A stretch of 64,000 nucleotides of DNA, from the NCBI RefSeq assembly GCF_019599185.1, contig NZ_JAIEUL010000002.1:186001-250000 (forward strand), read 5' to 3'. The notes under the pieces are model-generated. The model had not been told where the DNA came from. It worked only from the letters and a program-made list of their open reading frames with translations, and made no database searches. Position 1 is the first letter of the stretch; each line of letters begins with the position of its first letter. The stretch comes from Cryobacterium inferilacus. GTDB taxonomy: Bacteria; Actinomycetota; Actinomycetes; Actinomycetales; Microbacteriaceae. Both the position numbers and the translations under genes were made by a program. Shown here piece after piece: positions 37,076 through 45,321 of the stretch.

Positions 37076-37543
37076 ATGGCTCTGGAGAACGACACCCAGG
37101 CACCCGATTTCGAGCTGGTCAGCCAGTACGGCGAACGCATCCAACTCAGCCGCTACCGGGGTGAGAAATCGGTCGCGCTGGTGTTCTTCCCGCTGGCGTT
37201 CTCCGGTATCTGCAGCGGCGAGCTGTGCGAGCTGCGCGATAATCTGGCGCTGTTCGCCGACAACAGCGTCGAACTGATCGGTATCTCGGTCGATTCCCGG
37301 CACACGCTCCGGGCCTGGGGGGATGAGCAGGGCTACGGCTTCACCCTCCTCGCCGACTTCTGGCCGCACGGGGCCGTGGCCAAGGAATACGGGGTCTTCC
37401 TCGACGAGAAGGGTTTCGCCAACCGGGCGACCTTCCTGATCGATCCCAGCGGAATCATCCGCGCCAGCTTCATCACCGCGCCGGGGGAGGCCCGCTCCCT
37501 CGCGGCCTACCGGGCCGCGCTGGCGGAACTGCAGCCGGCCTAG
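37076..37543 (+). CDS. Peroxiredoxin, AhpE-like
   Basis: Thiol peroxidase of 155 aa that reduces peroxides with a reactive Cys. The active site is FFPLAFSGICSGELCEL, with peroxidatic Cys46 and, unlike the one-Cys AhpE of mycobacteria, a second Cys five residues later. GISVDSRHTLRAW and the downstream TFLIDPSGIIRASF are typical of the AhpC-TSA fold. GGAAAGGAC lies just before the ATG. It may be reduced by mycothiol or mycoredoxin as in other actinobacteria; this is inferred from the family. Transcribed alone, followed by tRNA-Val. Confidence 0.9.
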   Translation: MALENDTQAPDFELVSQYGERIQLSRYRGEKSVALVFFPLAFSGICSGELCELRDNLALFADNSVELIGISVDSRHTLRAWGDEQGYGFTLLADFWPHGAVAKEYGVFLDEKGFANRATFLIDPSGIIRASFITAPGEARSLAAYRAALAELQPA

Positions 37544-37608
37544 CCTGAGTTGCCGCCCGGGCCTCCCGTGCCGGTAAGCTGTTTCCATCCCGCCGCTCGC
37601 GTCGGTCG

Positions 37609-37681
37609 GGGCCTTTAGCTCAGTTGGTAGAGCGCCACGTTTACACCGTGGATGTCATCGGTTCGAGCCCGGTAGGGCCCA
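37609..37681 (+). tRNA. tRNA-Val (anticodon TAC)
   Basis: A 73-base cloverleaf: acceptor GGGCCTT with AGGGCCC (one T-G pair), discriminator A, anticodon stem CCACG/CGTGG around TTTACAC, and T-arm ATCGG/CCGGT around TTCGAGC. No CCA is encoded and no clear terminator follows. Confidence 0.96.
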
Positions 37682-37747
37682 CTCTCATCGGTTGCGAGGT
37701 CTGCGTGGCGACACCGCGACAAGACCGTTCGCCGCAAGGGATCCCGG

Positions 37748-38461
37748 ATGCCTGATCGATCGGCACTCGCCGCCGCCGCCGAGGAACTGTCGACTGCTGT
37801 CGATCGTGGTCGGAGCCTGTGCCGGCCGTTCCTGAGGGTGCTGCCGGTCGTCGGGGCGGCCGTGTCCACGCTGGGCGCCCCATTCGGTTCAGAGACGGTG
37901 TGCGCCACCGACGCGCAGGCCGCCAGGCTGGACGAACTCCAATTCGACCTCGGTGAAGGGCCGTGCTGGCAGGCCTTGACGGAACGTCGCCCGGTCCTGA
38001 CCGCGAAGCTGGACCGGGAATCCGACCGGTGGCCGCTGTTCACAGCGGCCCTCGCCGGGTTCGACGTCTGCGCGATGTTCGCCTTTCCGTTGACCCTGGG
38101 CTCCCTGAACATCGGCGCCGTCGATCTCTACAGCGATCAGGAGCGCACGCTGTCGACCGCTCAGGTACAGGACGCCGTGACCCTGGCCGAGATCTGCACC
38201 CGCCAGGTGCTGCGGCGGGCGCTGACCGAGTCGCCCGTGCAGCGGGGCGAGGAGGACCCGGACGGGTTCTCCCGTCGGGAGGTGCACCAGGCGACGGGCA
38301 TGGTGTTGGCCCAGCTGGGACTCACCGCGGCTGACGCCCTGCTCGTGATCAACGCGTACGCCTTCGCGCGGGGCATGACGGTGCGGCGCGTCGCGGCCGA
38401 TATCGTGGCCCGCCGGGTCGACGTGGCCGAGGACTGGGCACCTCCGGCCGGTTCATTATGA
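37748..38461 (+). CDS. GAF and ANTAR domain-containing protein (1)
   Basis: A 237-aa signalling protein. Residues about 15-155 form a GAF-like sensor (LDELQFDLGEGPCWQALTE, FPLTLGSLNIGAVDLYS); the last 60 residues are ANTAR, seen in RREVHQATGMVLAQLGLTAADALLVIN and a final DIVARRVDV (split motif). ANTAR domains bind paired RNA hairpins and prevent transcription termination. No fixed cofactor site is visible in the GAF part. Lies seven bases before a second gene of the same architecture, so the two are probably a duplicated pair. Confidence 0.88.
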   Translation: MPDRSALAAAAEELSTAVDRGRSLCRPFLRVLPVVGAAVSTLGAPFGSETVCATDAQAARLDELQFDLGEGPCWQALTERRPVLTAKLDRESDRWPLFTAALAGFDVCAMFAFPLTLGSLNIGAVDLYSDQERTLSTAQVQDAVTLAEICTRQVLRRALTESPVQRGEEDPDGFSRREVHQATGMVLAQLGLTAADALLVINAYAFARGMTVRRVAADIVARRVDVAEDWAPPAGSL

Positions 38462-38462
38462 T
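38457..38462 (+). promoter_or_regulatory. -10 of a leaderless promoter for the second GAF-ANTAR gene
   Basis: TATGAT, six bases before the ATG at 38469, overlapping the stop of the preceding gene. It gives the second gene its own start of transcription. Confidence 0.55.
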
Positions 38463-38468
38463 GTAGGC

Positions 38469-39179
38469 ATGGCGACCAAGACCCGTGAAGGCCAACTCGT
38501 TGAGGCCTTCGTGACGCTCGCCGACACTCTCGTCGTCGGCTACGACGTCGTCGACCTGCTGCACACCCTGGTGTCCCACTGTGTGCCTCTGTTCGACGCG
38601 TCCGCCGCAGGGATCATCCTCACCGACGACGAAGAATTCGAGGTTGTGGCCTCCACGAACGAGCGCAGCCGGCTGGTGGAGATCCTGCAGCTGCGCAGCG
38701 GCAGTGGTCCCTGTGTTCAGAGCGTTGTCACCGGGCACGCCGTGTCCGTCCCGGACATCCGCGCGTCTGGGCCGAAGTGGCCACGGTTTCGCCAGGGCGC
38801 GCTCGAGCAGGGTTTCTCCTCGATGTTCTCGGTGCCCATGCGGCTGCGGGACACCACGATCGGTTCACTCAACCTGTTCTGGGATCGGACGGGTGGATTG
38901 CCGGTCGAGGACGCGCCGACCGTGCAGGCCCTCGCCGATGTCGCGACGATCGGTATTCTGCAGGAACGAGCCCTGAGACAGAGTGACCTGGCGCGGCAGC
39001 AGCTGCAGTACGCCCTGAGTAGCCGCGTCGTGATCGAACAGGCCAAGGGTGTCGTGGCCTATACCCACTCGGTGAACATGGACGAGGCCTTCACCCTGAT
39101 CCGCCAGCACGCCAGGTCGAACGGGTTGGCGCTGGCCGACGTGGCAGCGCGGATCGTCAGCTCAGACCTCGCCTTATGA
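38469..39179 (+). CDS. GAF and ANTAR domain-containing protein (2)
   Basis: A 236-aa protein with a GAF domain over residues 15-160 (LLHTLVSHCVPLFDASAAGI, ILQLRSGSGPCVQSVVTG, SVPMRLRDTTIGSLNLF) and a C-terminal ANTAR domain with SSRVVIEQAKGVVAYTHS and DEAFTLIRQHARSNG. It is closer to the common actinobacterial consensus than its neighbour. The conserved Cys in GPCVQS, found in both, could sense redox state. It is likely an RNA-binding antiterminator whose target is unknown. Leaderless start supported by TATGAT. Confidence 0.9.
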   Translation: MATKTREGQLVEAFVTLADTLVVGYDVVDLLHTLVSHCVPLFDASAAGIILTDDEEFEVVASTNERSRLVEILQLRSGSGPCVQSVVTGHAVSVPDIRASGPKWPRFRQGALEQGFSSMFSVPMRLRDTTIGSLNLFWDRTGGLPVEDAPTVQALADVATIGILQERALRQSDLARQQLQYALSSRVVIEQAKGVVAYTHSVNMDEAFTLIRQHARSNGLALADVAARIVSSDLAL

Positions 39180-39261
39180 CTCCGACGGTCGTAGGATAAC
39201 GCCATAGCCCCAGACCCCGGCTACGGCACATCATCTTCTCGTGAGTCTGCAGGGGTCAATC

Positions 39262-39600
39262 ATGAAACGCATCTACCATCCGGGCGGGTCTGTCGTCACC
39301 GGCAGCGATCTCGCCGACGCCGTCATGCTCTACGCCGAGGCTTTGAGCAACCGCCACGAGACCGACGTCGTGGACATCCCGGTGATCGCCGATGACGGGA
39401 GCCAGGGTCGAGCCCAGTTCCTCATCGGCAGGTCCAGTCAACTGGTCAGCGTGACCAGTGCCGACGGTGTGCTCGAGCTGACCGAAGCGTCGACCACGAC
39501 GTCGCTGCGGAACAAGGTGCGCTCGGGCTCGGTTCCTGCGTCCCTGGCCTGGGCCGGCGCCCCTGCGGGCTCACCGCAGTTCGACGAATTCGACTACTGA
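39262..39600 (+). CDS. Small hypothetical protein, 112 aa
   Basis: I do not recognise a named family. The product starts MKRIYHPGGSVVTGSDLADAV, shows an alternating beta-like middle (VVDIPVIADDGSQGRAQFLIG) and ends with an acidic-aromatic FDEFDY. It is soluble and has no Cys. ATG at 39262 follows CAGGGGTCA; a GTG at 39241 would add seven residues. It follows the GAF-ANTAR genes and precedes the convergent stress proteins, so it may belong to the stress module. An imperfect hairpin (about 39203-39228) lies just upstream and could be a target of the ANTAR proteins. Confidence 0.72.
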   Translation: MKRIYHPGGSVVTGSDLADAVMLYAEALSNRHETDVVDIPVIADDGSQGRAQFLIGRSSQLVSVTSADGVLELTEASTTTSLRNKVRSGSVPASLAWAGAPAGSPQFDEFDY

Positions 39601-39637
39601 CCGGACGGCTCCGCCTCTTGCTGTCGCAGGCGCTGTC

Positions 39638-40501
39638 CTAGTAGGCGCTGACCGTTGACGCCAGCGTGCCGCTCGAATTGGCGGCGCCCGTTCCCCTGGC
39701 AATCAGCACCGGGACGTTGATGTTCATCAGCACGTCGTGGGTGACGGAGCCGATCAGCGCGCTCTCGCCGTGCCGCGTCGACACACCGAGGATGAGCAGG
39801 GCGGCATCGAAGCTGGCATCCAGCAGGGCCTCCGCCGGGTCGCGGTGGGCCACCCGACGCCGCACCGTGATCCGCGGCGCCGTGGCGGATGCGACGGCGG
39901 CGGCGTTCAGAAGCACGCGCGCGGACTGCGGGTTGCGATCGTCCGCGGCCTCGGCCCTGGCGCCGGGCGCATAGACCAACAGCAGATCCTGGTCGAGGCG
40001 GCTCGCCTCCTGGGCGCCCATCTGCACGGCGGGGATGCAGCCGTCGCCGCCGTCGACACCGACCACGATGTCGTGGCGGGACTCCAGGGTGGTGTCGGGA
40101 ACGATGGCCACGGAGCACCGGGCCGCCGAGGCGATCTGCACGCTGCGGGACCCGAGGACTCGACCACGAAGGAACCCGGTCTTGTGGGTACCCACGATCA
40201 GCAGGTCCTCCGGCCGGGGCAGCCGGGCCAACTCCCACGCCGTTCCGCCGTGCACGATCCGGGTGCTCAGGGCGACCCCGGTATGCAGGGCCTGGACACG
40301 GTCCGATTCCTCGGCGAGGAGTTCCTTCGCCTGGTGTTCGGCATCGGCGGCGGCGTCACGGCCGATGCGGCCCCACTCGTCATCGACGGTATTGACCAAC
40401 ACCACGGTCGCGTCGCACTCGGCGGCTCGACGCACCCCCCAACGCAGGGCGGCGCGGCTGGGGCCGGATCCATCGACACCGATGTAATACGTGACCGTCA
40501 T
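39638..40501 (-). CDS. Universal stress protein, tandem USP domains (1)
   Basis: Cytosolic protein of 287 aa with two UspA domains. The first opens YYIGVDGSGPSRAALRW and contains the nucleotide loop LLIVGTHKTGFLRGRVLGS; the second starts DIVVGVDGGDGCIPAV and ends LILGVSTRHGESALIGSVTHDVL. Both G-2x-G-9x-G(S/T)-type loops suggest ATP binding. Similar two-domain proteins belong to the hypoxia/DosR regulon in mycobacteria. Its start overlaps the stop of the neighbouring USP gene (ATGA), so the two are one operon. Confidence 0.92.
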   Translation of the reverse strand: MTVTYYIGVDGSGPSRAALRWGVRRAAECDATVVLVNTVDDEWGRIGRDAAADAEHQAKELLAEESDRVQALHTGVALSTRIVHGGTAWELARLPRPEDLLIVGTHKTGFLRGRVLGSRSVQIASAARCSVAIVPDTTLESRHDIVVGVDGGDGCIPAVQMGAQEASRLDQDLLLVYAPGARAEAADDRNPQSARVLLNAAAVASATAPRITVRRRVAHRDPAEALLDASFDAALLILGVSTRHGESALIGSVTHDVLMNINVPVLIARGTGAANSSGTLASTVSAY

Positions 40502-41379
40502 CTGGACCCCCGGGCGGACTCGTCGGCGACACCATGGGCACTGCGCGGTACGACGGTCACCGGGCAGGGCATGTTCAGGAGCACGTCGTGACTGACCGAG
40601 CCGAGAATGAGGCCGGCGATGGCGCCACGGCCGTGCGATCCGACGACGAGGACGGCCGCAGACGAGGCGGCATCGACCAGAGCCGGCGCGGCGGCGCCCT
40701 GCATCAGGACGGTGGATGCGGTGAGCGCCGGGTGCGTTGCCCTGACCCGGGCGAGGGCGCGCACCAGGATCTCCTCGTGGGCCTCGATCAGGGCGTCGAA
40801 CGGGACCGCGGCCCCGAAGTCCACGCCGAGGGTGGCCGGAATCGACCAGGCGTGAACGAGGACGAGGGGAAGAGAGCGAGTCTCGGCCTCAGCCGCGGCG
40901 ACGGCGAGTGGGGCGTCGACGGTGTCGTCGTCCTCCACGCCGACCACCACGCTGTCGCCCCCGGGAGTCCAGCCGGTGGGGACGACGGTGACGGCGCACT
41001 TGGCGTGTGCGGCCAGGCGCAGCGGCAGAGTGCCGTGCACGGCGCCGACGAGCAGGCCGGTCTTGTTGGTGCCGACGACGAGGCGGTCGGCATCCGCTGA
41101 CGCGCGCACCAGCTCATCGACCGGGGCGCCCCTGCGCACGATACTGGTGGTCTTCAACCTGGGGTCGGTGCGCTGCACGACGCCGGCGGCCTCCGCCAAC
41201 GCCCGCTCGTACGCCGGCTGGAAGTCATCGGCAGGACCGTCCACCGGCGACCAGCCGAGTTCGACCACCGTGGTCAGTTCCAGATGGAGGGGAACGGTGG
41301 CGGCCCGCTCCAGCGCCCACTCGAGGGCGGCGCGACTCGCGGGACCCCCGTCGACGGCTACGATCACTCTCTCAACCAT
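40498..41379 (-). CDS. Universal stress protein, tandem USP domains (2)
   Basis: Second tandem UspA protein, 293 aa. First domain RVIVAVDGGPASRAALEW and LVVGTNKTGLLVGAVHGTLP; second domain SVVVGVEDDDTVDAPLAVA and LVVGSHGRGAIAGLILGSVSHDVL, the last being the best ATP-binding loop of the four. It is divergent from the DevS-like kinase gene, with a Dos-box-like palindrome in the 140-base gap. GGAGATCGACTC precedes the ATG. Together with its partner it is a probable target of the adjacent response regulator. Confidence 0.92.
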   Translation of the reverse strand: MVERVIVAVDGGPASRAALEWALERAATVPLHLELTTVVELGWSPVDGPADDFQPAYERALAEAAGVVQRTDPRLKTTSIVRRGAPVDELVRASADADRLVVGTNKTGLLVGAVHGTLPLRLAAHAKCAVTVVPTGWTPGGDSVVVGVEDDDTVDAPLAVAAAEAETRSLPLVLVHAWSIPATLGVDFGAAVPFDALIEAHEEILVRALARVRATHPALTASTVLMQGAAAPALVDAASSAAVLVVGSHGRGAIAGLILGSVSHDVLLNMPCPVTVVPRSAHGVADESARGSR

Positions 41380-41458
41380 GAGTCGATCTCCAGTTCTTCC
41401 CGGGGTGCGTCGGGAGATGTCACCTAGTCAGACTGCGCTCACGACCGGGATTTCGAAA

Positions 41459-41472
41459 GGGCCGAAGGTCCC
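41459..41472. promoter_or_regulatory. Dos-box-like operator between usp and devS-like genes
   Basis: On the minus strand the site reads GGGACCTTCGGCCC, matching the DosR consensus GGGAC-N4-G-N-CCC core (from mycobacteria) in its fixed bases. It lies 86 bases before the USP start and 47 bases before the kinase start, inside the only shared intergenic gap. The match is by eye. Confidence 0.5.
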
Positions 41473-41519
41473 AGTCAGCTACACTTTCAGCTAGCGCCGA
41501 CCGAAAGGGGACGTATTCT

Positions 41520-43244
41520 GTGACCGCTCCTGAGACCAGGCTCTCCTTTCCCGACGGTCCGCGGTCAGCCCTCGATCAGGCGCTGACCGAACTCGTCGTG
41601 AACGCGCAGAAGGTCCTCGCCACCCAGGGTCGCCTCCGCAGCCTCCTGCAGGCCAGTCAGGCCGTCGTCGAGGAGCTCGATCTCGCGGCCGTGCTCCGTC
41701 GCATCGTCGACGTCGCCGTCGACCTGGTCGGTGCCCAGTACGGGGCGCTCGGTGTCATCGCTCCGAGCGGTAACCTCGAGCAGTTCATCCACGTGGGCAT
41801 CCCCGACGACCTGGCGGCCCGTATCGGCCAGCTCCCCGCCGGGCACGGACTTCTCGGCGCGCTCATCGACGATCCGCACGCCATCCGGCTGACCCACCTG
41901 GGCGACGACCCCCGGTCCTCGGGTTTCCCCGCGCACCACCCGCCCATGGACAGCTTCCTCGGCGTGCCCGTCCGAGTCCGGGGCGAGGTGTACGGCAACC
42001 TCTATCTCTCCAACCAGGCGTCGGGCGCGTTCAGCGAAGAAGACGAGGAACTGTTGACCGCGCTGGCCGCCACCGCGGGCATCGCGATCGATAATGCCAG
42101 GCTCTTCGACGAGACCAGGCGACGCCAGCGCTGGTCGGCCGCCTCGGCCGAGATCAGCGCTGCGCTGCTCTCCGACCGGGCGGATGCGTCCCTCGAGCTG
42201 CTCGCCGAACGATTCGCCTCCCTGGCGGATGCCGACCTGGTCTGCGTCGTCCTGGCCGCGGGCACCGGTACGCTCATCGTCGACACGGCGCGCGGCACCA
42301 GGGGCAAGCAGGTCAAGGGCCTGGTGATACCGTCGGCCGGAACCACGGTGGGGCGTGCGTTCGACAGCGGACAGCCGATCCTCACTGCCGACGGCGGGGC
42401 CAGCCTCGACCAGCCGGACGCCAAACTCGTGCTCGGGCCGACGATGGTGATCCCCCTGCTCGCCGCCGGCCGGACCCACGGCGTGATGACGGTGTCACGG
42501 TCCACCGGGCGACCCCGCTTCACCACGAGCGACCTGGAGATGGCGGCCGACTTCGCAGGTCAGGCCAGTGTGGCCCTGGAGCTGGCCAGGGGGCGTAGCG
42601 CCGGCCAGAAGCTCGCCCTATTCGAAGACCGCAGCCGGATCGCCAGGGACCTGCACGACAACGTCATCCAGCGGGTGTTCGCCGCGGGCATCGGACTGCA
42701 GGCCATCAGCGGCTCGGTGGAAGACCCCGATGTGCGTGAACGCATCATCGAGGAAGTCGTCGCACTCGATGTCGCCATCGTGGAGATCCGCACGGCCATT
42801 TTCGCCCTCACCGCGCAGACCAGCCGCGACCGCGGCTCCATCCGCCACCGGGTCATCGACCTGCTCAGCGAACTCGCCTCCCTGTTCGAGCAGACCCCGC
42901 GCTTGGTCTTCACCGGCCCGATCGACCTGCTCACTCCGCCGGCGATGTCCGACGACATCGCCGCGGTCATCCGCGAGGGCCTGATGAACGTCGTGAGGCA
43001 TGCCGAAGCCACCGAAACAGTCGTGAACCTGAGCGTGGGCGACGACCTCGTGGTGATCGAAATCGTCGACAACGGAGTCGGCGTGGTCGAATCGGACCGC
43101 CGGAGCGGCCTGGCGAACCTGTCCGCCAGGGCTGAGCAGTGGGGCGGTGACGTCGTGCTGGAGAACAGGGCCAGGGGCGGCAGCCGGCTGCGGTGGACCG
43201 CACAGATTGAACCCGAACCTGTACCTGTACGAAAGGAATCGTGA
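41520..43244 (+). CDS. GAF-domain sensor histidine kinase, DevS/DosS-like
   Basis: Soluble kinase of 574 aa with two GAF domains (residues about 55-200 and 220-360), then HisKA_3 with acceptor His379 in SRIARDLHDNVIQRVFA and an ATPase domain with REGLMNVVRHAEA and EIVDNGVGV. GAF-A carries GFPAHHPPMDSFLGVPVRVRG with His139/140 where the haem-ligating His of mycobacterial DosS/DosT lies, so haem-based sensing of O2, NO or CO, or of redox state, is likely. GTG start; the stop overlaps the regulator gene. Immediately divergent stress-protein genes fit the regulon. Confidence 0.88.
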   Translation: MTAPETRLSFPDGPRSALDQALTELVVNAQKVLATQGRLRSLLQASQAVVEELDLAAVLRRIVDVAVDLVGAQYGALGVIAPSGNLEQFIHVGIPDDLAARIGQLPAGHGLLGALIDDPHAIRLTHLGDDPRSSGFPAHHPPMDSFLGVPVRVRGEVYGNLYLSNQASGAFSEEDEELLTALAATAGIAIDNARLFDETRRRQRWSAASAEISAALLSDRADASLELLAERFASLADADLVCVVLAAGTGTLIVDTARGTRGKQVKGLVIPSAGTTVGRAFDSGQPILTADGGASLDQPDAKLVLGPTMVIPLLAAGRTHGVMTVSRSTGRPRFTTSDLEMAADFAGQASVALELARGRSAGQKLALFEDRSRIARDLHDNVIQRVFAAGIGLQAISGSVEDPDVRERIIEEVVALDVAIVEIRTAIFALTAQTSRDRGSIRHRVIDLLSELASLFEQTPRLVFTGPIDLLTPPAMSDDIAAVIREGLMNVVRHAEATETVVNLSVGDDLVVIEIVDNGVGVVESDRRSGLANLSARAEQWGGDVVLENRARGGSRLRWTAQIEPEPVPVRKES

Positions 43245-43873
43245 TGATCAGAGTCTTCCTGGTGGACGACCATGAGGTCGTGCGACGCGGAATCGCCGAC
43301 ATGATCAACGCCGAACCGGACCTCGAGGTGGTGGGCGAAGCGGCCACCGCCCGTCAGGCCGTCGCTCGCGTTGCCGCCACGGTGCCTGACGTCGCCGTGC
43401 TCGATGTCCGCCTGCCGGACGGCAGCGGCATCGACGTGTGCCGCGCCATCCGTTCGGCCAATCCGGTGGTGCAGTGCCTGATGCTGACGGCCTACGACGA
43501 CGACAAGGCCAGCTATTCCGCTGTTCTCGCCGGCGCGTCCGGCTACGTGCTCAAGGACATCCGCGGCCAGCACCTCGTCGAGTCGATCCGTCGTGTCGCC
43601 AGGGGGGAGTCCCTCGTGCAGAAGGCCGTCACTCGCAAGGTCGTGACCGAACTGACCGGCACCGCGGCGGATTCGCCGGCCTCCAACCTCACCACGCGGG
43701 AACGCCAGGTTCTCGAACTCATCGCTGAGGGGCTCACCAACCGTCAGATCGGTGACCAGCTCGACCTGGCCGAGAAGACGGTCAAGAACTACGTGTCCGG
43801 GCTGCTGGCCAAGCTCGGGATGGCCAGGCGCACCCAGGCGGCCGTGTACGGCGCCGGCCTGCGACCCCGGTAA
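43244..43873 (+). CDS. Response regulator, DevR/DosR-like (LuxR family)
   Basis: Partner of the haem-type kinase. The receiver has IRVFLVDDHEVVRRG and Asp54 in VAVLDVRLPDG, the same position as in DosR, and the LuxR effector domain has LTTRERQVLELIAEGLTNRQIG and AEKTVKNYVSGLLAKLGM (each split for length). Residue pattern KTVKNYVS and the C-terminal helix resemble DosR. ATG at 43244 has AAAGGA six bases upstream; a GTG one codon earlier is possible. Expected to bind the palindrome at 41459-41472. Confidence 0.9.
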   Translation: MIRVFLVDDHEVVRRGIADMINAEPDLEVVGEAATARQAVARVAATVPDVAVLDVRLPDGSGIDVCRAIRSANPVVQCLMLTAYDDDKASYSAVLAGASGYVLKDIRGQHLVESIRRVARGESLVQKAVTRKVVTELTGTAADSPASNLTTRERQVLELIAEGLTNRQIGDQLDLAEKTVKNYVSGLLAKLGMARRTQAAVYGAGLRPR

Positions 43874-43879
43874 CCGGCG

Positions 43880-44383
43880 ATGAGTCGCGTCGATCGGCGC
43901 CGGGTGGCGCCGGGCCCCGGCCAGGAGTCGGTGTGGGACTACCCGCGTCCGCCCAGGGTGGAAGCCAGCCGGGAACACATCGTGTTGCGCTTCAACAATC
44001 GGGCGATCCTCGATACCCGCACCAGCGTGCGCGTGCTGGAAACCAGCCATCCGCCGACGTACTACCTCCCCAGGGGCGATTTCGCCGCCGGGGTGCTGCA
44101 GCCGGCGCACGGTCACAGCGTGTGTGAGTACAAGGGCCTGGCCGCCTATCTCTCCATCGTCGTCGGCGATCGACAGGCCGATGGTGTGGCGTGGTACTAC
44201 CCCGATCCGGAGCCGGCTTTTGTCGACCTCGCCGACATGGTGGCCGTGTACCCCGGCCGCCTGGACGAGTGCCTGGTGGACGGCGAGATCGTGCGACCGC
44301 AGCCTGGCGGGTTCTACGGCGGCTGGATCACCGACCGGATCGTCGGGCCGTTCAAGGGCGCCCCCGGCACCCTGGGCTGGTAG
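43880..44383 (+). CDS. DUF427 domain-containing protein
   Basis: A 167-aa soluble beta-rich protein of unknown activity. The DUF427 core covers residues 18-120: ESVWDYPRPPRVEAS, VLETSHPPTYYLPRGD and GLAAYLSIVVGDRQADGVAWYYPDPEPAF (longest segment split), followed by RLDECLVDGEIV. Starts six bases after the response regulator, so it is co-transcribed with the kinase pair and could be part of the same response. A role in small-molecule or nucleotide handling has been suggested for the family but is not shown. Confidence 0.87.
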   Translation: MSRVDRRRVAPGPGQESVWDYPRPPRVEASREHIVLRFNNRAILDTRTSVRVLETSHPPTYYLPRGDFAAGVLQPAHGHSVCEYKGLAAYLSIVVGDRQADGVAWYYPDPEPAFVDLADMVAVYPGRLDECLVDGEIVRPQPGGFYGGWITDRIVGPFKGAPGTLGW

Positions 44384-44432
44384 CCAGACCGGCTGGTGAC
44401 CGAGACCAGAGGGCACGACGTCGCCCGCCTAG

Positions 44433-44438
44433 TAGGCT
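44433..44438 (+). promoter_or_regulatory. -10 of a leaderless promoter for the Nif3-like gene
   Basis: TAGGCT, six bases before the GTG at 44445. No ribosome-binding site is present. Confidence 0.55.
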
Positions 44439-44444
44439 GGTGCG

Positions 44445-45266
44445 GTGTCCTTCTCGCTTGCTGATGTAGCCCGGATCGCCCACGACCTGTGGCCGCTGGC
44501 CGGTGCAGAGGAGTGGGACGCCCCCGGCCTGGTCAGCGGTGACCCCTCCCGCACGGTGGAGTCCATCCTGCTGGCCGTCGATGTCGTCTCTGACACCGTG
44601 GCGGAGGCCGTGGACGGGGGAGTCGACCTCCTTCTGGCCCACCATCCGCTTCTGCTGCGCGGGGTCACCAGCGTCGCAGAGGACCGCTACAAGGGCGCAC
44701 TGCTGGCGCGCCTGATCAGGGCCGACTGTGCCGTGCTGGCCGCGCACACCAACGCGGACGTCGTCGCCGACGGGGTCTCCGACGTGTTCGCTCAGCGGCT
44801 GGGGCTGACCGATGTTCGTCCGATCACCACCGGCAGCACGGCGGGCACCGGTATCGGCCGGGTCGGACGCCTGCCGGAACCGGTCAGCCTCGGCGCCCTC
44901 GCCCGGCAGCTGGCGGAGCTCATCCCGCCCACGGCATCCGGCATCCGGGTCGCCGGCGGCTACTCCGACCTGATCCAGACCGTGGCCCTGTGCGGCGGCG
45001 CAGGGGACTCCCTGCTCAGGGAACCGCTCGTGCACACCGCCGATGTGTTCATCACCTCCGACCTCCGCCACCACCCCGCGTCGGAGTCGAGGGAACAGAC
45101 CCTCCTCGCCGGGGTTGGCCCCGCACTCATCGACGTGTCACACTGGGCCAGCGAATGGCTCTGGCTGGACACCGCGGCGGCGCAACTCGCCGCGAAATTG
45201 CCCGGCGTGCGCATCCTCGTCAGCGACCTGCGCACCGATCCGTGGGATTTCGTCGTCACCCAGTGA
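44445..45266 (+). CDS. Nif3-like dinuclear metal centre protein
   Basis: Hexameric metal-binding protein of 273 aa, YbgI/NIF3 family, with the metal ligands in LLLAHHPLLLRG and LAAHTNADVV at the N-terminal half and HWASEW near the end; a short insert domain is present between the halves (residues 130-165). The family is related to GTP cyclohydrolase I type 2 in some annotations, but the function is unsettled. Directly followed by the zinc-ribbon gene, a pairing typical of actinobacteria. Confidence 0.9.
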   Translation: MSFSLADVARIAHDLWPLAGAEEWDAPGLVSGDPSRTVESILLAVDVVSDTVAEAVDGGVDLLLAHHPLLLRGVTSVAEDRYKGALLARLIRADCAVLAAHTNADVVADGVSDVFAQRLGLTDVRPITTGSTAGTGIGRVGRLPEPVSLGALARQLAELIPPTASGIRVAGGYSDLIQTVALCGGAGDSLLREPLVHTADVFITSDLRHHPASESREQTLLAGVGPALIDVSHWASEWLWLDTAAAQLAAKLPGVRILVSDLRTDPWDFVVTQ

Positions 45267-45321
45267 AACCGGCCCACCCCCCAGTTTTTTTCAACTCCAT
45301 AATCATGAAGGTCAGGTCATT

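Noticed and set aside
34074..37277. Very long open frame on the plus strand across aceE and beyond
   Set aside because: It is antisense to aceE, has biased low-complexity composition, no start site of quality, and mirrors third-position GC of the real gene.
42560..44416. Long minus-strand frame over the DevS/DevR-like genes
   Set aside because: Antisense of recognisable kinase and regulator domains; composition is rich in Gly, His and Arg as in shadow frames.
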